Positions 28,037 to 37,770 are shown, counted from the stretch's first letter. The stretch is 44,289 nucleotides of DNA from Candidatus Microgenomatus sp. (GCA_020724555.1 DYGT01000005.1:39742-84030); one strand, 5' to 3'. The notes: generated by a model from the letters alone, not told the origin. A program made the numbers and translations.

Positions 28037-28282
28037 ATGAAAAGGGTAAACACAGATAAATTATTTAGAGAAAAAACGGACGACTTTTACTGTGACTTTG
28101 TATTTAGTGGTAAGATCAAAGTTAGAAAAGTTAAAGAAACTGATAACCTTCTTGCTTTCTATCATACCAGACCAAGTTATAAATTCCATGTTGTTATTGT
28201 TCCTAAAAAACATGTAGTCAAACTTTCCGGTGCAAAAAAGCATGGACTTAATTACTGCAAGGAGGCCTTTGATTTAATATGA
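28037..28282 (+). pseudogene. Truncated HIT-family protein lacking the His triad
   Basis: LLAFYHTRPSYKFHVVIVPKKHV then abrupt KEAFDLI*; no HxHxH present. Confidence 0.65.
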
Positions 28283-28443
28283 ACGGCTCATCTGCAATAA
28301 TTATTCACAAAAACAAAATCCTCTTGTTTCATCGTGATAATATTCCAACTATTCCTCATCCTGACCACTGGCAACTTCCGGGAGGTGGTATTGAAAAAGG
28401 AGAAACCCCACTTGTAGCTTTAAGCGGACTTACAATATATTAG
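28279..28443 (+). pseudogene. Truncated duplicate of the 25398 NUDIX gene
   Basis: Block 28258-28423 matches 25377-25542 with constant offset 2881, then diverges and stops before completing the Nudix box. Confidence 0.9.
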
Positions 28444-28516
28444 AAGTCCCAAAAATAAGAATAAGGATTATGCCTGGTGACTGCGCCTTAATAACTTATA
28501 ATTTAAGCATATTCAA

Positions 28517-29293
28517 ATGCAAGATGAAGTAGATACTAAAGAGAAACTAGGACAACAATATCCTCAAGTTAGCTTTGTACTGAACGAACAGCTAGATGCT
28601 GATAAATTAAGCAATTTTATTGCTAGAGGAACAAATAGAGGTGGAGCAAATTTTAGCGAAATAGCTGTGAGGACTCACCCACGACTCCTTGGGTTTGATC
28701 AGTTAGAACCCACTGTTAGACTTAAAAAGATAAAAGATTATGTTCATGGCTTCTATGCGGATAAGGAAACTGAGTTAACTGAAGCCGCAAAGGTAATAAG
28801 TGCAGAATGGAGAGGATACTCTCCCCATTTTTTTGAGATTGCTGGTAGAATTTTTGATGGGAAAAAATGGCCGGAAGGTAGATATGTAGGATATCTTTCA
28901 ATTAGTCCACCATATCCAAGATTTTTGGACTCCAAGACCTTTCATCTACCGTACAAGTCAGTAAATGAAGCTATGAGGGTAACAGCTCATGAGATGCTTC
29001 ACTTTATTTTTTATGATTATGTGAGACAAAGATATCTACCTGACATGCCAAATACCATTGGTAACGAGATGGAACAAAGATTAGAAGGCAAATTCTCAGT
29101 TCCCTTATGGGAACTTTCAGAGGTATTCAACCTCGTAATCTTATCTAAAGATGAATGGGGAAAAGGAACCAACAAGCAGTCATCAAGTGCTTATAGTCAT
29201 TTAGTAGTGTATCGCGATACCTTTGAAAAATTTTGGGAAGAATGCGCAGAAAATATTGATAAACTATTTGATAAATTAGAAGTAAGAAGATAA
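28517..29293 (+). CDS. Hypothetical protein with HExxH metallopeptidase motif
   Basis: AMRVTAHEMLHFIFYDYVRQ. Confidence 0.55.
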   Translation: MQDEVDTKEKLGQQYPQVSFVLNEQLDADKLSNFIARGTNRGGANFSEIAVRTHPRLLGFDQLEPTVRLKKIKDYVHGFYADKETELTEAAKVISAEWRGYSPHFFEIAGRIFDGKKWPEGRYVGYLSISPPYPRFLDSKTFHLPYKSVNEAMRVTAHEMLHFIFYDYVRQRYLPDMPNTIGNEMEQRLEGKFSVPLWELSEVFNLVILSKDEWGKGTNKQSSSAYSHLVVYRDTFEKFWEECAENIDKLFDKLEVRR

Positions 29294-29384
29294 CAAGCAG
29301 ATATGACATATAGATAAGTAATGGATATACAATTTTCTAGCACAAAGCTCAAGTCCAAAAAGTGGCACCAAAGAGGCAATTGAT

Positions 29385-29987
29385 TTAATCTAGATATTTT
29401 CCAATAATCTCCAACAACTCCTCATCAGATAGTTTGTTAGCATTTAAATTTACTTTCTCATTCCATTTCCTCCAAAAATCTTCAGTTTGAGTGGGTAAGT
29501 TTATTGAGACGTTATATTTTTTCATTAAATCTTCAGGCTTACAAGAGTCCTCAAATACCTCGAATTCACAGTTATAAGCATCACTTCTACCAAACTGGTG
29601 AGTTAGTTTAATTTCAATGCCTTCACTTTCCCAGATAAAACTTTCAAATTGCATGACAATGTTTTCAATTTTTGTCCCTCTCATTAAATTGCGAATTATT
29701 GTGTATAAACCTGCAATCACATCGGCATCACTTGGCAAGGGAATCGAGATTTCCGTGCGGGACTTGCCTTTGGTGATATTCCTCCAGTCTCCCACTTTTT
29801 GCATCAATTCAGCTTTACCATTAGTAATCCTAATCCTGGTATCAATATCAGTTTGTCCATAGTCATCGGACTGCAAAGAAAGTCGTTTCTGGACCTTTGG
29901 CTCACCAAATTCCTCCTTTAAGCGATCCAATACTTGTTTGTATTCATCTTTACTTAAAATTGTTAATAATTCTTTTTCTTCAGTCAT
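29385..29987 (-). CDS. CYTH-like domain protein (putative)
   Basis: DTRIRITNGKAELMQKVGDWRN...RTEISIPL...WESEGIEIKLTHQFGRSDAYNCEFEVFED resembles the triphosphate tunnel fold pattern. Start re-assigned to 29987. Confidence 0.45.
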   Translation of the reverse strand: MTEEKELLTILSKDEYKQVLDRLKEEFGEPKVQKRLSLQSDDYGQTDIDTRIRITNGKAELMQKVGDWRNITKGKSRTEISIPLPSDADVIAGLYTIIRNLMRGTKIENIVMQFESFIWESEGIEIKLTHQFGRSDAYNCEFEVFEDSCKPEDLMKKYNVSINLPTQTEDFWRKWNEKVNLNANKLSDEELLEIIGKYLD

Positions 29988-30042
29988 ACCCCAAAGTATA
30001 CTACGTTTCACTTCGTATAATGCCCCGGATTATAATACAAGC

Positions 30043-30885
30043 ATGGATGTTCAAAAAGAACTTGCTAAATTGGGCATTGACCCGGATGTTTCAAAGGATC
30101 AATTTTTTCTGGCTGACGAGAGGGTTGCCAGGAAACTTGTGGATGTTGCGCAAATTAGAAGAGAAGATCGGGTTTTAGAAGTAGGAGCAGGTTTGGGAAT
30201 AATTACGCGCGAACTAGCTGCAAGGGCAAAAAAAGTCATTGCTATAGAAATAGACGAACAATTCAAGCCGGTTCTTAGTGCTCTTCCAAGTAATGTAGAG
30301 GTAATTTATGGTGACGCCTATCGATTGTTGAATGATGATAGTTTTCGTGCCAAAACCAAACCGCCAACAAAAACGGTTTCCGGTATTCCCTATTCAAGAG
30401 CACAGAATATGCTTCACAATTATACTAATTCATATTGGTATCAAGGTGATCTGGTTTGGCTTGCCCCTGCATCTCTGGCGGACAAAGTAAACAAAGAGCC
30501 AATTTTGGGCGCATATTTTGATGCAGAAATAGTGGAAATAGTGCCCAAGGTTGCATTTTACCCACAGCCAAATACGACCTCGGCAATTATTTATTTCAAA
30601 AGAATTGCTGACCCTGTCAAATCAAAAAACTTTGAAATATATTTCCGGCGCTGGCTTTATAATCATGAGGGTTGGAAAGTTAAAAATACCCTTAGAGAAG
30701 GAATCATAAAATCTGCACATGATCTTAAGGGTATGAGAGTTACTAAAAATGAGGCTAAGAAACTGTTGTCCGAATTGAAAATACCAAATGAGGAATTAGA
30801 AAAACTAACCAACAACATCCGCCCCGAGTATTATTTTGAAATACCTGAAAAATTAGAGAGGTGGTTTAATAGTTCAAAACAATAA
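30043..30885 (+). CDS. KsgA/Erm-like rRNA adenine dimethyltransferase family protein (divergent)
   Basis: KDQFFLADERVARKLVDVAQIRREDRVLEVGAGLGIITRELAARAKKVIAIEID; NLPY-equivalent region is SGIPYS. Start re-assigned to ATG 30043. Confidence 0.75.
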   Translation: MDVQKELAKLGIDPDVSKDQFFLADERVARKLVDVAQIRREDRVLEVGAGLGIITRELAARAKKVIAIEIDEQFKPVLSALPSNVEVIYGDAYRLLNDDSFRAKTKPPTKTVSGIPYSRAQNMLHNYTNSYWYQGDLVWLAPASLADKVNKEPILGAYFDAEIVEIVPKVAFYPQPNTTSAIIYFKRIADPVKSKNFEIYFRRWLYNHEGWKVKNTLREGIIKSAHDLKGMRVTKNEAKKLLSELKIPNEELEKLTNNIRPEYYFEIPEKLERWFNSSKQ

Positions 30886-30913
30886 TACGACAAGAAAGTT
30901 AAACAATCTTCGT

Positions 30914-31543
30914 TTACTCTTTTCTCTCTAAGAATTTCTCCCATGAAGCCATTTTGAGGGGTTTTAGCCCTTTTGGTTTAAAACGAACTTTATCATGTAA
31001 ATAGACATATTTTAGTCTCTGGTAACTGATGTAGCCCAACACTATGCCTGTACTTGTCCCAAGGTTCAGGCTCTCCACTACCCCACCCATGGGAATTTGT
31101 ATGCACATATCCGCGCCTTGCAGTGCCTCATCCGTCACTCCTCTGCTTTCATTGCCAAACCATACAGCCAAACGCTTTTGGGTGAAAGTCTGCTCGTACA
31201 AATTTACATTGTTCTTCCCTTTTTGGTGCGAGGAGGTGACCGCGACTGTGTAAAGATTTTTCTTAAGGTGAGCCAGACACTGGGACGTATTTTCAAAGTG
31301 TTTAACAAACACCCACTTGTTGGCTCCAGCGGAAAGCCCTTTTATGCGCTTATTGTTCCTTGCTGTTTCAAAGCTGTGAACCACTTTGGGGCCGCCGACA
31401 ACGTAGAGCTTCTGGACTCCGAAGGCAGAAATATTTCTGATTGCTGTTGCTATATTTTTAACATCCTTCGGGTACTCCAAAACACAAATGAAGTATTTAT
31501 TTTGAAGGTGTTTAATCTTCCTGATTCTATTTCTGATTGCCAT
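30914..31543 (-). CDS. SpoU/TrmH-family RNA methyltransferase
   Basis: YPKDVKNIATAIRNISAFGVQKLYVVGG, VWFGNESRGVTDEAL, IPMGGVVESLNLGTSTGIVLGY. Confidence 0.85.
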   Translation of the reverse strand: MAIRNRIRKIKHLQNKYFICVLEYPKDVKNIATAIRNISAFGVQKLYVVGGPKVVHSFETARNNKRIKGLSAGANKWVFVKHFENTSQCLAHLKKNLYTVAVTSSHQKGKNNVNLYEQTFTQKRLAVWFGNESRGVTDEALQGADMCIQIPMGGVVESLNLGTSTGIVLGYISYQRLKYVYLHDKVRFKPKGLKPLKMASWEKFLERKE

Positions 31544-31626
31544 AATTACTTACTCCCCCAAAGAAGAATTTCACAATTCGACTATCTTGCTTGCCCGCCA
31601 TTTATGCTATTCTAGCACTAAAGGTG

Positions 31627-32424
31627 ATGAAAGACTTCACAAATATAAAATCACTAGATGACTACTTAGAACTGATTGGAGCAAGTGAAGAAAATGTTGT
31701 TGCAATATGGGAGCAAGGGTCATTTTTGGAAGGACTTAATGACGAGTTCTCCGATCGTGATTTTTCTGTCATCTGGGAGAGTAATATTCCAGCAGCCGAA
31801 AAAAGACTAAAGGCAGCTCAAAGGCTTAACTTTGACATTCATGAAATTAAAGATGTTACTTCAATTGGCCAAAGCTTTGATATGTTTTCTGACGGGGAAT
31901 TTCTTTTTAACATCGGTCATGGTACAAGAGAAAAAGAGCCTAAATGGTATGAATCTTTGTTCGGAGAAAGGTTCCCGAGTGATTTGGAAGAAATTTTAAT
32001 GTCAATCTCTGCTCTTGATAGCTCAAGGGTTTATTATCAAAAGGACAGCTGGGTAGATAAGCTGAAAGAGAAAGTAAAACTTACTTCTGAAATCAGGATA
32101 AAAATTATTGAGCATTATTCAAAGAAAGTAAGCCAAGATTTAAAGCTTCTTCACAAATCAAGCTCCCGCGGGGACCTTCTTGAATTTATTAAATACTTTG
32201 GAAAAGTCACAAGATTTCTGCAACTGATTTATTTACTAAAAAACGGCCTGCCAGTTGTTTCTCAAAAGCACTTTGAAAAAAGATTTGCCAAGCTTGAAAA
32301 CGGCAGTATAACCAAACTTATTAGAAACACTGCTTCACGGTTTAATATGGATGGTGTTTACAAAGAAACATTAAAAGTAGCTTTTGAATTTGGATTAAAA
32401 CAGTCTGAAAAGTTTAATGCGTAA
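31627..32424 (+). CDS. Nucleotidyltransferase-fold protein
   Basis: VVAIWEQGSFLEGLNDEFSDRDFSVIWE (GS...DxD-like). Start re-assigned to 31627. Confidence 0.6.
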   Translation: MKDFTNIKSLDDYLELIGASEENVVAIWEQGSFLEGLNDEFSDRDFSVIWESNIPAAEKRLKAAQRLNFDIHEIKDVTSIGQSFDMFSDGEFLFNIGHGTREKEPKWYESLFGERFPSDLEEILMSISALDSSRVYYQKDSWVDKLKEKVKLTSEIRIKIIEHYSKKVSQDLKLLHKSSSRGDLLEFIKYFGKVTRFLQLIYLLKNGLPVVSQKHFEKRFAKLENGSITKLIRNTASRFNMDGVYKETLKVAFEFGLKQSEKFNA

Positions 32425-32468
32425 AATATACAAAAAGTGTTATCTTCTGGCTTTCTTTCTTGCTTCAC

Positions 32469-34163
32469 TTACCGAATTGTCGCTTTTTTATCCTTTAAAA
32501 ATTGGCTCCACCCCTCAACCGTATCAAGAGCAAGTGCAAAAGGAGTTTCAATTACAAAATTAAATAGTATTGTGAAAACATTATATTCTTTCCACTTGGC
32601 CGCAAAAAACGATCCGACATTGGCTATAGGCACGAAAATCATATCAAGCAAAAATTCATGAAAAGATGTTTTATCATCAACATTAAGTTCTTTTGATTTA
32701 TTTCTTATGCCAACAGCGGCAAACACAGTTAAAGAAATCGTAAATGTATCAAAGATTACTGAAGTTGGCGGTAGCCCGGCAATATAAAATGACGCTCCTA
32801 CCGCTGTGAATACCAACAAAGTCATAAACAAATAAATCGTTACATAAAGCGCCCTAGACAATACGCCCCTCCTGTTTTTTCCAATCTGGATTTCATAAAA
32901 TTTCTTTTTTTCACCCTTATAGACAAAACTTTCGACCACTTTCAGTACATGCTGCCGATTTTTCTCCGATGGCGCTTTTATGATCACAACCAAAAGAAAC
33001 ATCACGAGCGTAGGTATAATAAAATCTATAAATGCCGTAAATAGATTAAACTTTTCATAGAAAAAATTAGCCAGTGGAACTTCTACTATAAAAAATGTAA
33101 ACCAGTTAGATAAAAATACGGATAGGGTCGAAAAGATTCCCAGTCTAAAGAGCCTCCTTTTTAAAGTATGATAACGTTTATCATACAGCTGACTAATTTT
33201 TTGCTTAAATTCTGTGCGGTCTTTAATAGTGGGAATAATGCCCTCAGGCTCATCCTTTGCTTCTTCCATAAAATCGCTTAAAAGAGAGAATACAGTATCA
33301 TTTTGATCACAGATACGGTTAAAATTCTTAGCCAACGGGTGCCTGAGAATGCTTTCCCGGTTATGCCAAAAATCTATTACTTCATTTAACCGCGCGGGGA
33401 AAGCTTCGTCCGGCAAATCATTCCAGTTAGGATACCTAAGATTTAACAAGCGGTATGCTATAAAGGCATCGTCCAAATTAAATAAGGTTCTACAAACGGC
33501 TATATATATTTGCTGCTCCTTTTCATTTTCTGTTAGCGCATCCGCGGGCGACAAGTTGATCCGGCTTTCCATCATCTTTGCCATTGCCTCAAGCAACGCA
33601 TATTCTTTAACAGGTTGTGCAAGAATTTCCTCAATCTCACAAGCAGCAATTTCAATTATAAAAGTATAGAAATTTGTTTGTTTTTTGATGTTTACTGGTG
33701 AGTTATGCGCTGGCTGGCTTAAAAAATATAAATATTTGGTTAGTGATTTTGAAACTACCAAAATTGATTCTTTACAAACTTCGTCATTAGGCAAATGACC
33801 GCCTCTTACTAATTCTGTCGTGATAGTTTCTGCCAAACTGTCCAGTTTTGGCGGCTTAGACATAGGAATTCTCAAATCTTTTGCAAAAAGCAGACGTTTG
33901 AGTATCCTTTCAATTGCTCGTCTTCTTAAGACATTATCCTCCTGCCAATCCACAACTTTACGAATTTTTTCATATAGCTTTGCAATACTACTGGCAATTT
34001 CATCAACATGTATTGGTGTACCGTCCTTATTCAAAGCTTTAAGGTCGGTAGTATACCCCTGCATCAGGGCAAAAATTTCGTCATTTATTTTAAGATCCGA
34101 CTTGTCGGAACGCTTTGACTCTTGTTGATTATTTTCAAAAATGACTCCGTTATTTCCTATCAT
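32469..34163 (-). CDS. Large hypothetical protein with C-terminal TM helices
   Basis: 564 aa ORF; several hydrophobic segments from LGIFSTLSVFLSNWFTFFIVEV onward. Confidence 0.7.
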   Translation of the reverse strand: MIGNNGVIFENNQQESKRSDKSDLKINDEIFALMQGYTTDLKALNKDGTPIHVDEIASSIAKLYEKIRKVVDWQEDNVLRRRAIERILKRLLFAKDLRIPMSKPPKLDSLAETITTELVRGGHLPNDEVCKESILVVSKSLTKYLYFLSQPAHNSPVNIKKQTNFYTFIIEIAACEIEEILAQPVKEYALLEAMAKMMESRINLSPADALTENEKEQQIYIAVCRTLFNLDDAFIAYRLLNLRYPNWNDLPDEAFPARLNEVIDFWHNRESILRHPLAKNFNRICDQNDTVFSLLSDFMEEAKDEPEGIIPTIKDRTEFKQKISQLYDKRYHTLKRRLFRLGIFSTLSVFLSNWFTFFIVEVPLANFFYEKFNLFTAFIDFIIPTLVMFLLVVIIKAPSEKNRQHVLKVVESFVYKGEKKKFYEIQIGKNRRGVLSRALYVTIYLFMTLLVFTAVGASFYIAGLPPTSVIFDTFTISLTVFAAVGIRNKSKELNVDDKTSFHEFLLDMIFVPIANVGSFFAAKWKEYNVFTILFNFVIETPFALALDTVEGWSQFLKDKKATIR

Positions 34164-34183
34164 ATTATTTTAATAACTTATTT

Positions 34184-35401
34184 TTATTCATATCTTAACG
34201 CCTCAATCGGTGAAAGCAGGGATGCGCGCCTGGCAGGGGCTATTCCGAAAATTATTCCGACTCCCGCAGACACAGCAAAAGCAAGAATAATCGACCAAGC
34301 GGTAACGGTCATTGGTATAAAATTGTTTAACAAAAGGGCGCCGCCACTACCAAGGAGGATTCCGATGATTCCGCCGCCCACGGACAAAAAGACTGCCTCG
34401 ATCAGAAACTGGGTCAAAATTACTTCAGGCGTAGCGCCCAAAGCCTTCCTCAGGCCGATCTCTCTTGTTCTTTCTGTCACGGAGACAAGCATGATATTCA
34501 TAATGCCAATACCACCGACCAAAAGCGAGATGGCAGCGATGCCGCCCAAAGCGATAGTCAGAGTATCAAGAATAGAAGAAACCGTTGATAATATTTCCTT
34601 TTGATCAATGACGGTAAAATCTTCCTCCTCGTGCCGTCTTAGCATTACCTCTTCTAGCAAGGGAATGGTTGAGGCAACCTCGTCGCTTGAACTCACTTCG
34701 GTGAATATCAAGCTCACGTTATCCATACCGAATTGGCGTTGAGCAGTGGTAATGGGGACAAAGATTTTATCATCAGAAGTCAGGCTGCCCTGACCGCCTT
34801 GCTCCTTCATTACCCCCATAACCAGATAGCGATAGTCGCCAACTTTAATCTTTTCTCCTATGGGATTTTGTTTCCCGAATAATTCCTCGGCGATGGTGTA
34901 CCCCAAAACCGCTACTTTTCTCCCACTGTTGACCTCAGATTCCGTGAAAAAACTGCCGCTCTCAAATTCCGAACTTCGGATGTTTATATAATTTTGGGTA
35001 GTGCCGATGACCTGGCCGGTAAAGGTTTCACTCTTGTAACTGGCCAGACCGGGAGCCATAACCATTGCCGCGGTATCTTTGATTTGAGGTAAACTTCTTT
35101 CAATCTCCACAGCATCGCTCAGTTTCAATTTAGATGCCGTTATTGAAGAAAAAGCGCCGCTTGCCGCTTCTCCACCCGCTCCCGCCCCTTCAATATCAAT
35201 ATCACCCGGGACAATCATAATCAGGTTCGAGCCCATATCCTGCATTTGCCCGGTGATAAAATCTTTAAGTCCGGAACCTACGGACACCAGCAAAATCACG
35301 GACGCAACGCCGATAATCACCCCGAGCGCTGTCAAAAAAGAGCGCGAGCGGTTTACGGCCAAAGATTTGGTTGCAACCCTGATAAGTTGTTTTAATTGCA
35401 T
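34184..35401 (-). CDS. MacB-like/FtsX-family ABC permease
   Basis: RSRSFLTALGVIIGVASVILLVSVGSGLKDFI..., VTERTREIGLRKALGATPEVILTQFLIEAV. Confidence 0.93.
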   Translation of the reverse strand: MQLKQLIRVATKSLAVNRSRSFLTALGVIIGVASVILLVSVGSGLKDFITGQMQDMGSNLIMIVPGDIDIEGAGAGGEAASGAFSSITASKLKLSDAVEIERSLPQIKDTAAMVMAPGLASYKSETFTGQVIGTTQNYINIRSSEFESGSFFTESEVNSGRKVAVLGYTIAEELFGKQNPIGEKIKVGDYRYLVMGVMKEQGGQGSLTSDDKIFVPITTAQRQFGMDNVSLIFTEVSSSDEVASTIPLLEEVMLRRHEEEDFTVIDQKEILSTVSSILDTLTIALGGIAAISLLVGGIGIMNIMLVSVTERTREIGLRKALGATPEVILTQFLIEAVFLSVGGGIIGILLGSGGALLLNNFIPMTVTAWSIILAFAVSAGVGIIFGIAPARRASLLSPIEALRYE

Positions 35402-35402
35402 C

Positions 35403-36083
35403 TTAATTTATTACCTTACCGTCTTTTAATCGGATGGTTCTTTGTGCTTGGTTGGCAATATCGTCATCGTGGGTGACCAGGATAATTGTCCTGCCTTGCT
35501 CATGAAGTTTTTTAAATATTTCCATGACTTCCACTCCTGACTTTGAATCCAAATTTCCCGTTGGCTCATCGGCAAGGATGATTGAGGGGTCGGTAATGAG
35601 AGCCCGGGCAATAGCTACTCTTTGCTGTTGGCCTCCTGAAAGCTGGTTGGGGTGGTGGTCAAGTCTATCGCCTAAACCGACTTTCCCCAAAACTTCAGCA
35701 GCTTTTTTCGGTATCTCGGAGCTTGGGGTGCCGTTATACAACAGGGGTAGGCTGACATTTTCAAGCGCCGATGTCCTGGGCAGTAGATTAAACTGCTGAA
35801 ACACAAATCCTATTTTTTTATTTCTAACCTGCGCCAATTGCCTCTCAGTCATTTGGCTCACTTCCTGACCATCCAAAAGGACTTTGCCGGAGGTAGGTGT
35901 ATCAAGGCAGCCAACGATGTGCATCAGAGTTGATTTTCCGCTTCCCGAGGGGCCAATAATGGAAACAAACTCACCCCTCATAATCGCAAGGGTGACATTA
36001 TCAAGGGCTTTTACAGATACCCCATCCATTTGATAAATTTTGGACACACTCTCCAATTTGAGTATATTTTTTGTTTCTGTCAT
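35403..36083 (-). CDS. MacB/LolD-like ABC ATP-binding protein
   Basis: [51 protein letters not shown]. Confidence 0.95.
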   Translation of the reverse strand: MTETKNILKLESVSKIYQMDGVSVKALDNVTLAIMRGEFVSIIGPSGSGKSTLMHIVGCLDTPTSGKVLLDGQEVSQMTERQLAQVRNKKIGFVFQQFNLLPRTSALENVSLPLLYNGTPSSEIPKKAAEVLGKVGLGDRLDHHPNQLSGGQQQRVAIARALITDPSIILADEPTGNLDSKSGVEVMEIFKKLHEQGRTIILVTHDDDIANQAQRTIRLKDGKVIN

Positions 36084-36089
36084 TGTTCA

Positions 36090-37133
36090 TTATTCGGTTA
36101 TGCTATCCGGGAGGATAATAGTCTGCCCTTCTTCCAATCCTTTAAGTATTTCTACTTCAGTCAATGTGGTCAAACCGGTAGCAACCTCCCTTTCTACTTT
36201 GCTGCCGCCCTCAAGGACGTAAACAACACTGGTGCCGTCTTTTTGCTCTATATAATTTACCGGAACAGTCAGCGCATCTTCTTTTTGGTCCAAGATAAAT
36301 TCCACATCACCACTTAAACCGACTGCCATACTCTGCCCTTTTGCGTCAAATTGAATCTCAACGGGGATAGTAACTCCTCCGGCAACGGTTTTAACTCCGG
36401 CCTTGCCGATATAGGAAACGGTTCCTTCAAAGGTTTCGTCAGGGAATGCATCAAGAGATATTTCAGCCTTTTGCCCGAGTTTGATTTTGCCGAAATCCAC
36501 CTCGTCGACCTGAGCCGTAAATTTAAATTCCGAAACATCGGCGACAATTATAGTATCCGTTAAGGAAACATTGGCGCCGGGAGTAAAGTTATCGGATATT
36601 GACACAATAGTTCCATCAAAAGGCGCGATCAAAGTTGCGTTAGTCAGGGCGTTTTGAGCAGCCAAAACAGCATTGTAAGCATTATCTTTGGCAACTTCGG
36701 CGGCTGTCCTTGTTTCTTTTTGAGTGAAAGACTCATCGCTGTCATGCCCTTTGACATTATCGTAAATCCTGTCCAGCGTTGCTTCAGCGGCACGCAAGTT
36801 AGACCTGGCAATTTGAAGATTGGCATTAAGCTGCACAGTATCAAGCTGAGCCAATGATTGCCATTTTTTAACCTCGTCGCCTTGGCTTACGCCAACCCAC
36901 GCCAGCTTACCGGGAGCATTAAAATGAAGAGTTGCCTGATTTTTTCCTTCGATAGCTCCTGACGCTGATATGGTTGAAGCCAAATCCTGCCGCACTACTT
37001 CTTGGGTCACCATTTCATTATTGCCGTTATCCGTAACCAAATTTATACCAATTAATATAAATAGAACAATAACGATAAGGACCACAACTCTCCGCTTATT
37101 TTTGCTGATAATTTGACTTATATTTTTAAACAT
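36090..37133 (-). CDS. MacA/HlyD-like efflux periplasmic adaptor
   Basis: N-terminal TM, GAIEGKNQATLHFNAPGKLAWVGVSQGDEVKKWQSLAQLD, IAPFDGTIVSIS. Confidence 0.9.
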   Translation of the reverse strand: MFKNISQIISKNKRRVVVLIVIVLFILIGINLVTDNGNNEMVTQEVVRQDLASTISASGAIEGKNQATLHFNAPGKLAWVGVSQGDEVKKWQSLAQLDTVQLNANLQIARSNLRAAEATLDRIYDNVKGHDSDESFTQKETRTAAEVAKDNAYNAVLAAQNALTNATLIAPFDGTIVSISDNFTPGANVSLTDTIIVADVSEFKFTAQVDEVDFGKIKLGQKAEISLDAFPDETFEGTVSYIGKAGVKTVAGGVTIPVEIQFDAKGQSMAVGLSGDVEFILDQKEDALTVPVNYIEQKDGTSVVYVLEGGSKVEREVATGLTTLTEVEILKGLEEGQTIILPDSITE

Positions 37134-37144
37134 AAGATTTTTGT

Positions 37145-37705
37145 TTACTTAACAGTTAATGAATATCTGGTTAATTGTCTGGCTAACTCTTTTGAGCTCA
37201 TCTCTTTAGGGACAAACGGGCCGAAAATAAACCCTAAAAGAGACGCCGAAAAGACATTTCTAAATTTGCAACTCCTTCTTTTTGTCAGATCTATTTCTTC
37301 AATTGGTTCTCTGATTAATTTAAGAACAGATACCCTCTTTTTGGCAATATATTGACTAATCGGCTCTTTTTCATTGCCGCCCTCAGTAAAACTTGTTAAA
37401 AGATTGATCTCCGGGTGTTTTATCCGAAATTCCAGAAGTACCAAGATAATCTGAAACAGGGTATCAAACGGTGTTACGCTTCCCTTGACCGCTTGCCTTA
37501 AGTCTTTTTTGAGGATGGAAAGGTTTTTTCGCATAAGCTTTTTACACAAATCTTCTTTGCTCTCAAAATAATAATACAGGGCAGATTTACCGATTCCAAC
37601 TTCGTGGGCTATATCACTCATAGAAGTACCAAAATACCCACGTTCGGCAAACAGCCTCCCTGCGGTTGCCAATATTTTAGCTTCTGTGCCAGATGTTTTA
37701 GTCAT
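37145..37705 (-). CDS. TetR/AcrR-family regulator
   Basis: [44 protein letters not shown]. Confidence 0.93.
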   Translation of the reverse strand: MTKTSGTEAKILATAGRLFAERGYFGTSMSDIAHEVGIGKSALYYYFESKEDLCKKLMRKNLSILKKDLRQAVKGSVTPFDTLFQIILVLLEFRIKHPEINLLTSFTEGGNEKEPISQYIAKKRVSVLKLIREPIEEIDLTKRRSCKFRNVFSASLLGFIFGPFVPKEMSSKELARQLTRYSLTVK

Positions 37706-37715
37706 TACAAAAATT

Positions 37716-37735
37716 TACTGACCGAATGGTCAGTA
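37716..37735. promoter_or_regulatory. Probable TetR operator
   Basis: Perfect 20-nt inverted repeat tactgacc-gaat-ggtcagta, 10 bp upstream of the tetR-like start codon. Confidence 0.8.
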
Positions 37736-37742
37736 CCCTGGT

Positions 37743-37770
37743 ATTGTATCAAAATTAGAGCTGAAGTCAA
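37743..37770 (-). promoter_or_regulatory. Promoter for the TetR-MacA-MacB operon
   Basis: Reverse strand TTGACT-N16-TACAAT (-35 at 37765-37770, -10 at 37743-37748), just upstream of the palindrome. Confidence 0.75.

Noticed and set aside
31097-31615. 172-aa plus-strand ORF
   Set aside because: Antisense to the SpoU/TrmH-like methyltransferase gene, which has clear conserved motifs.
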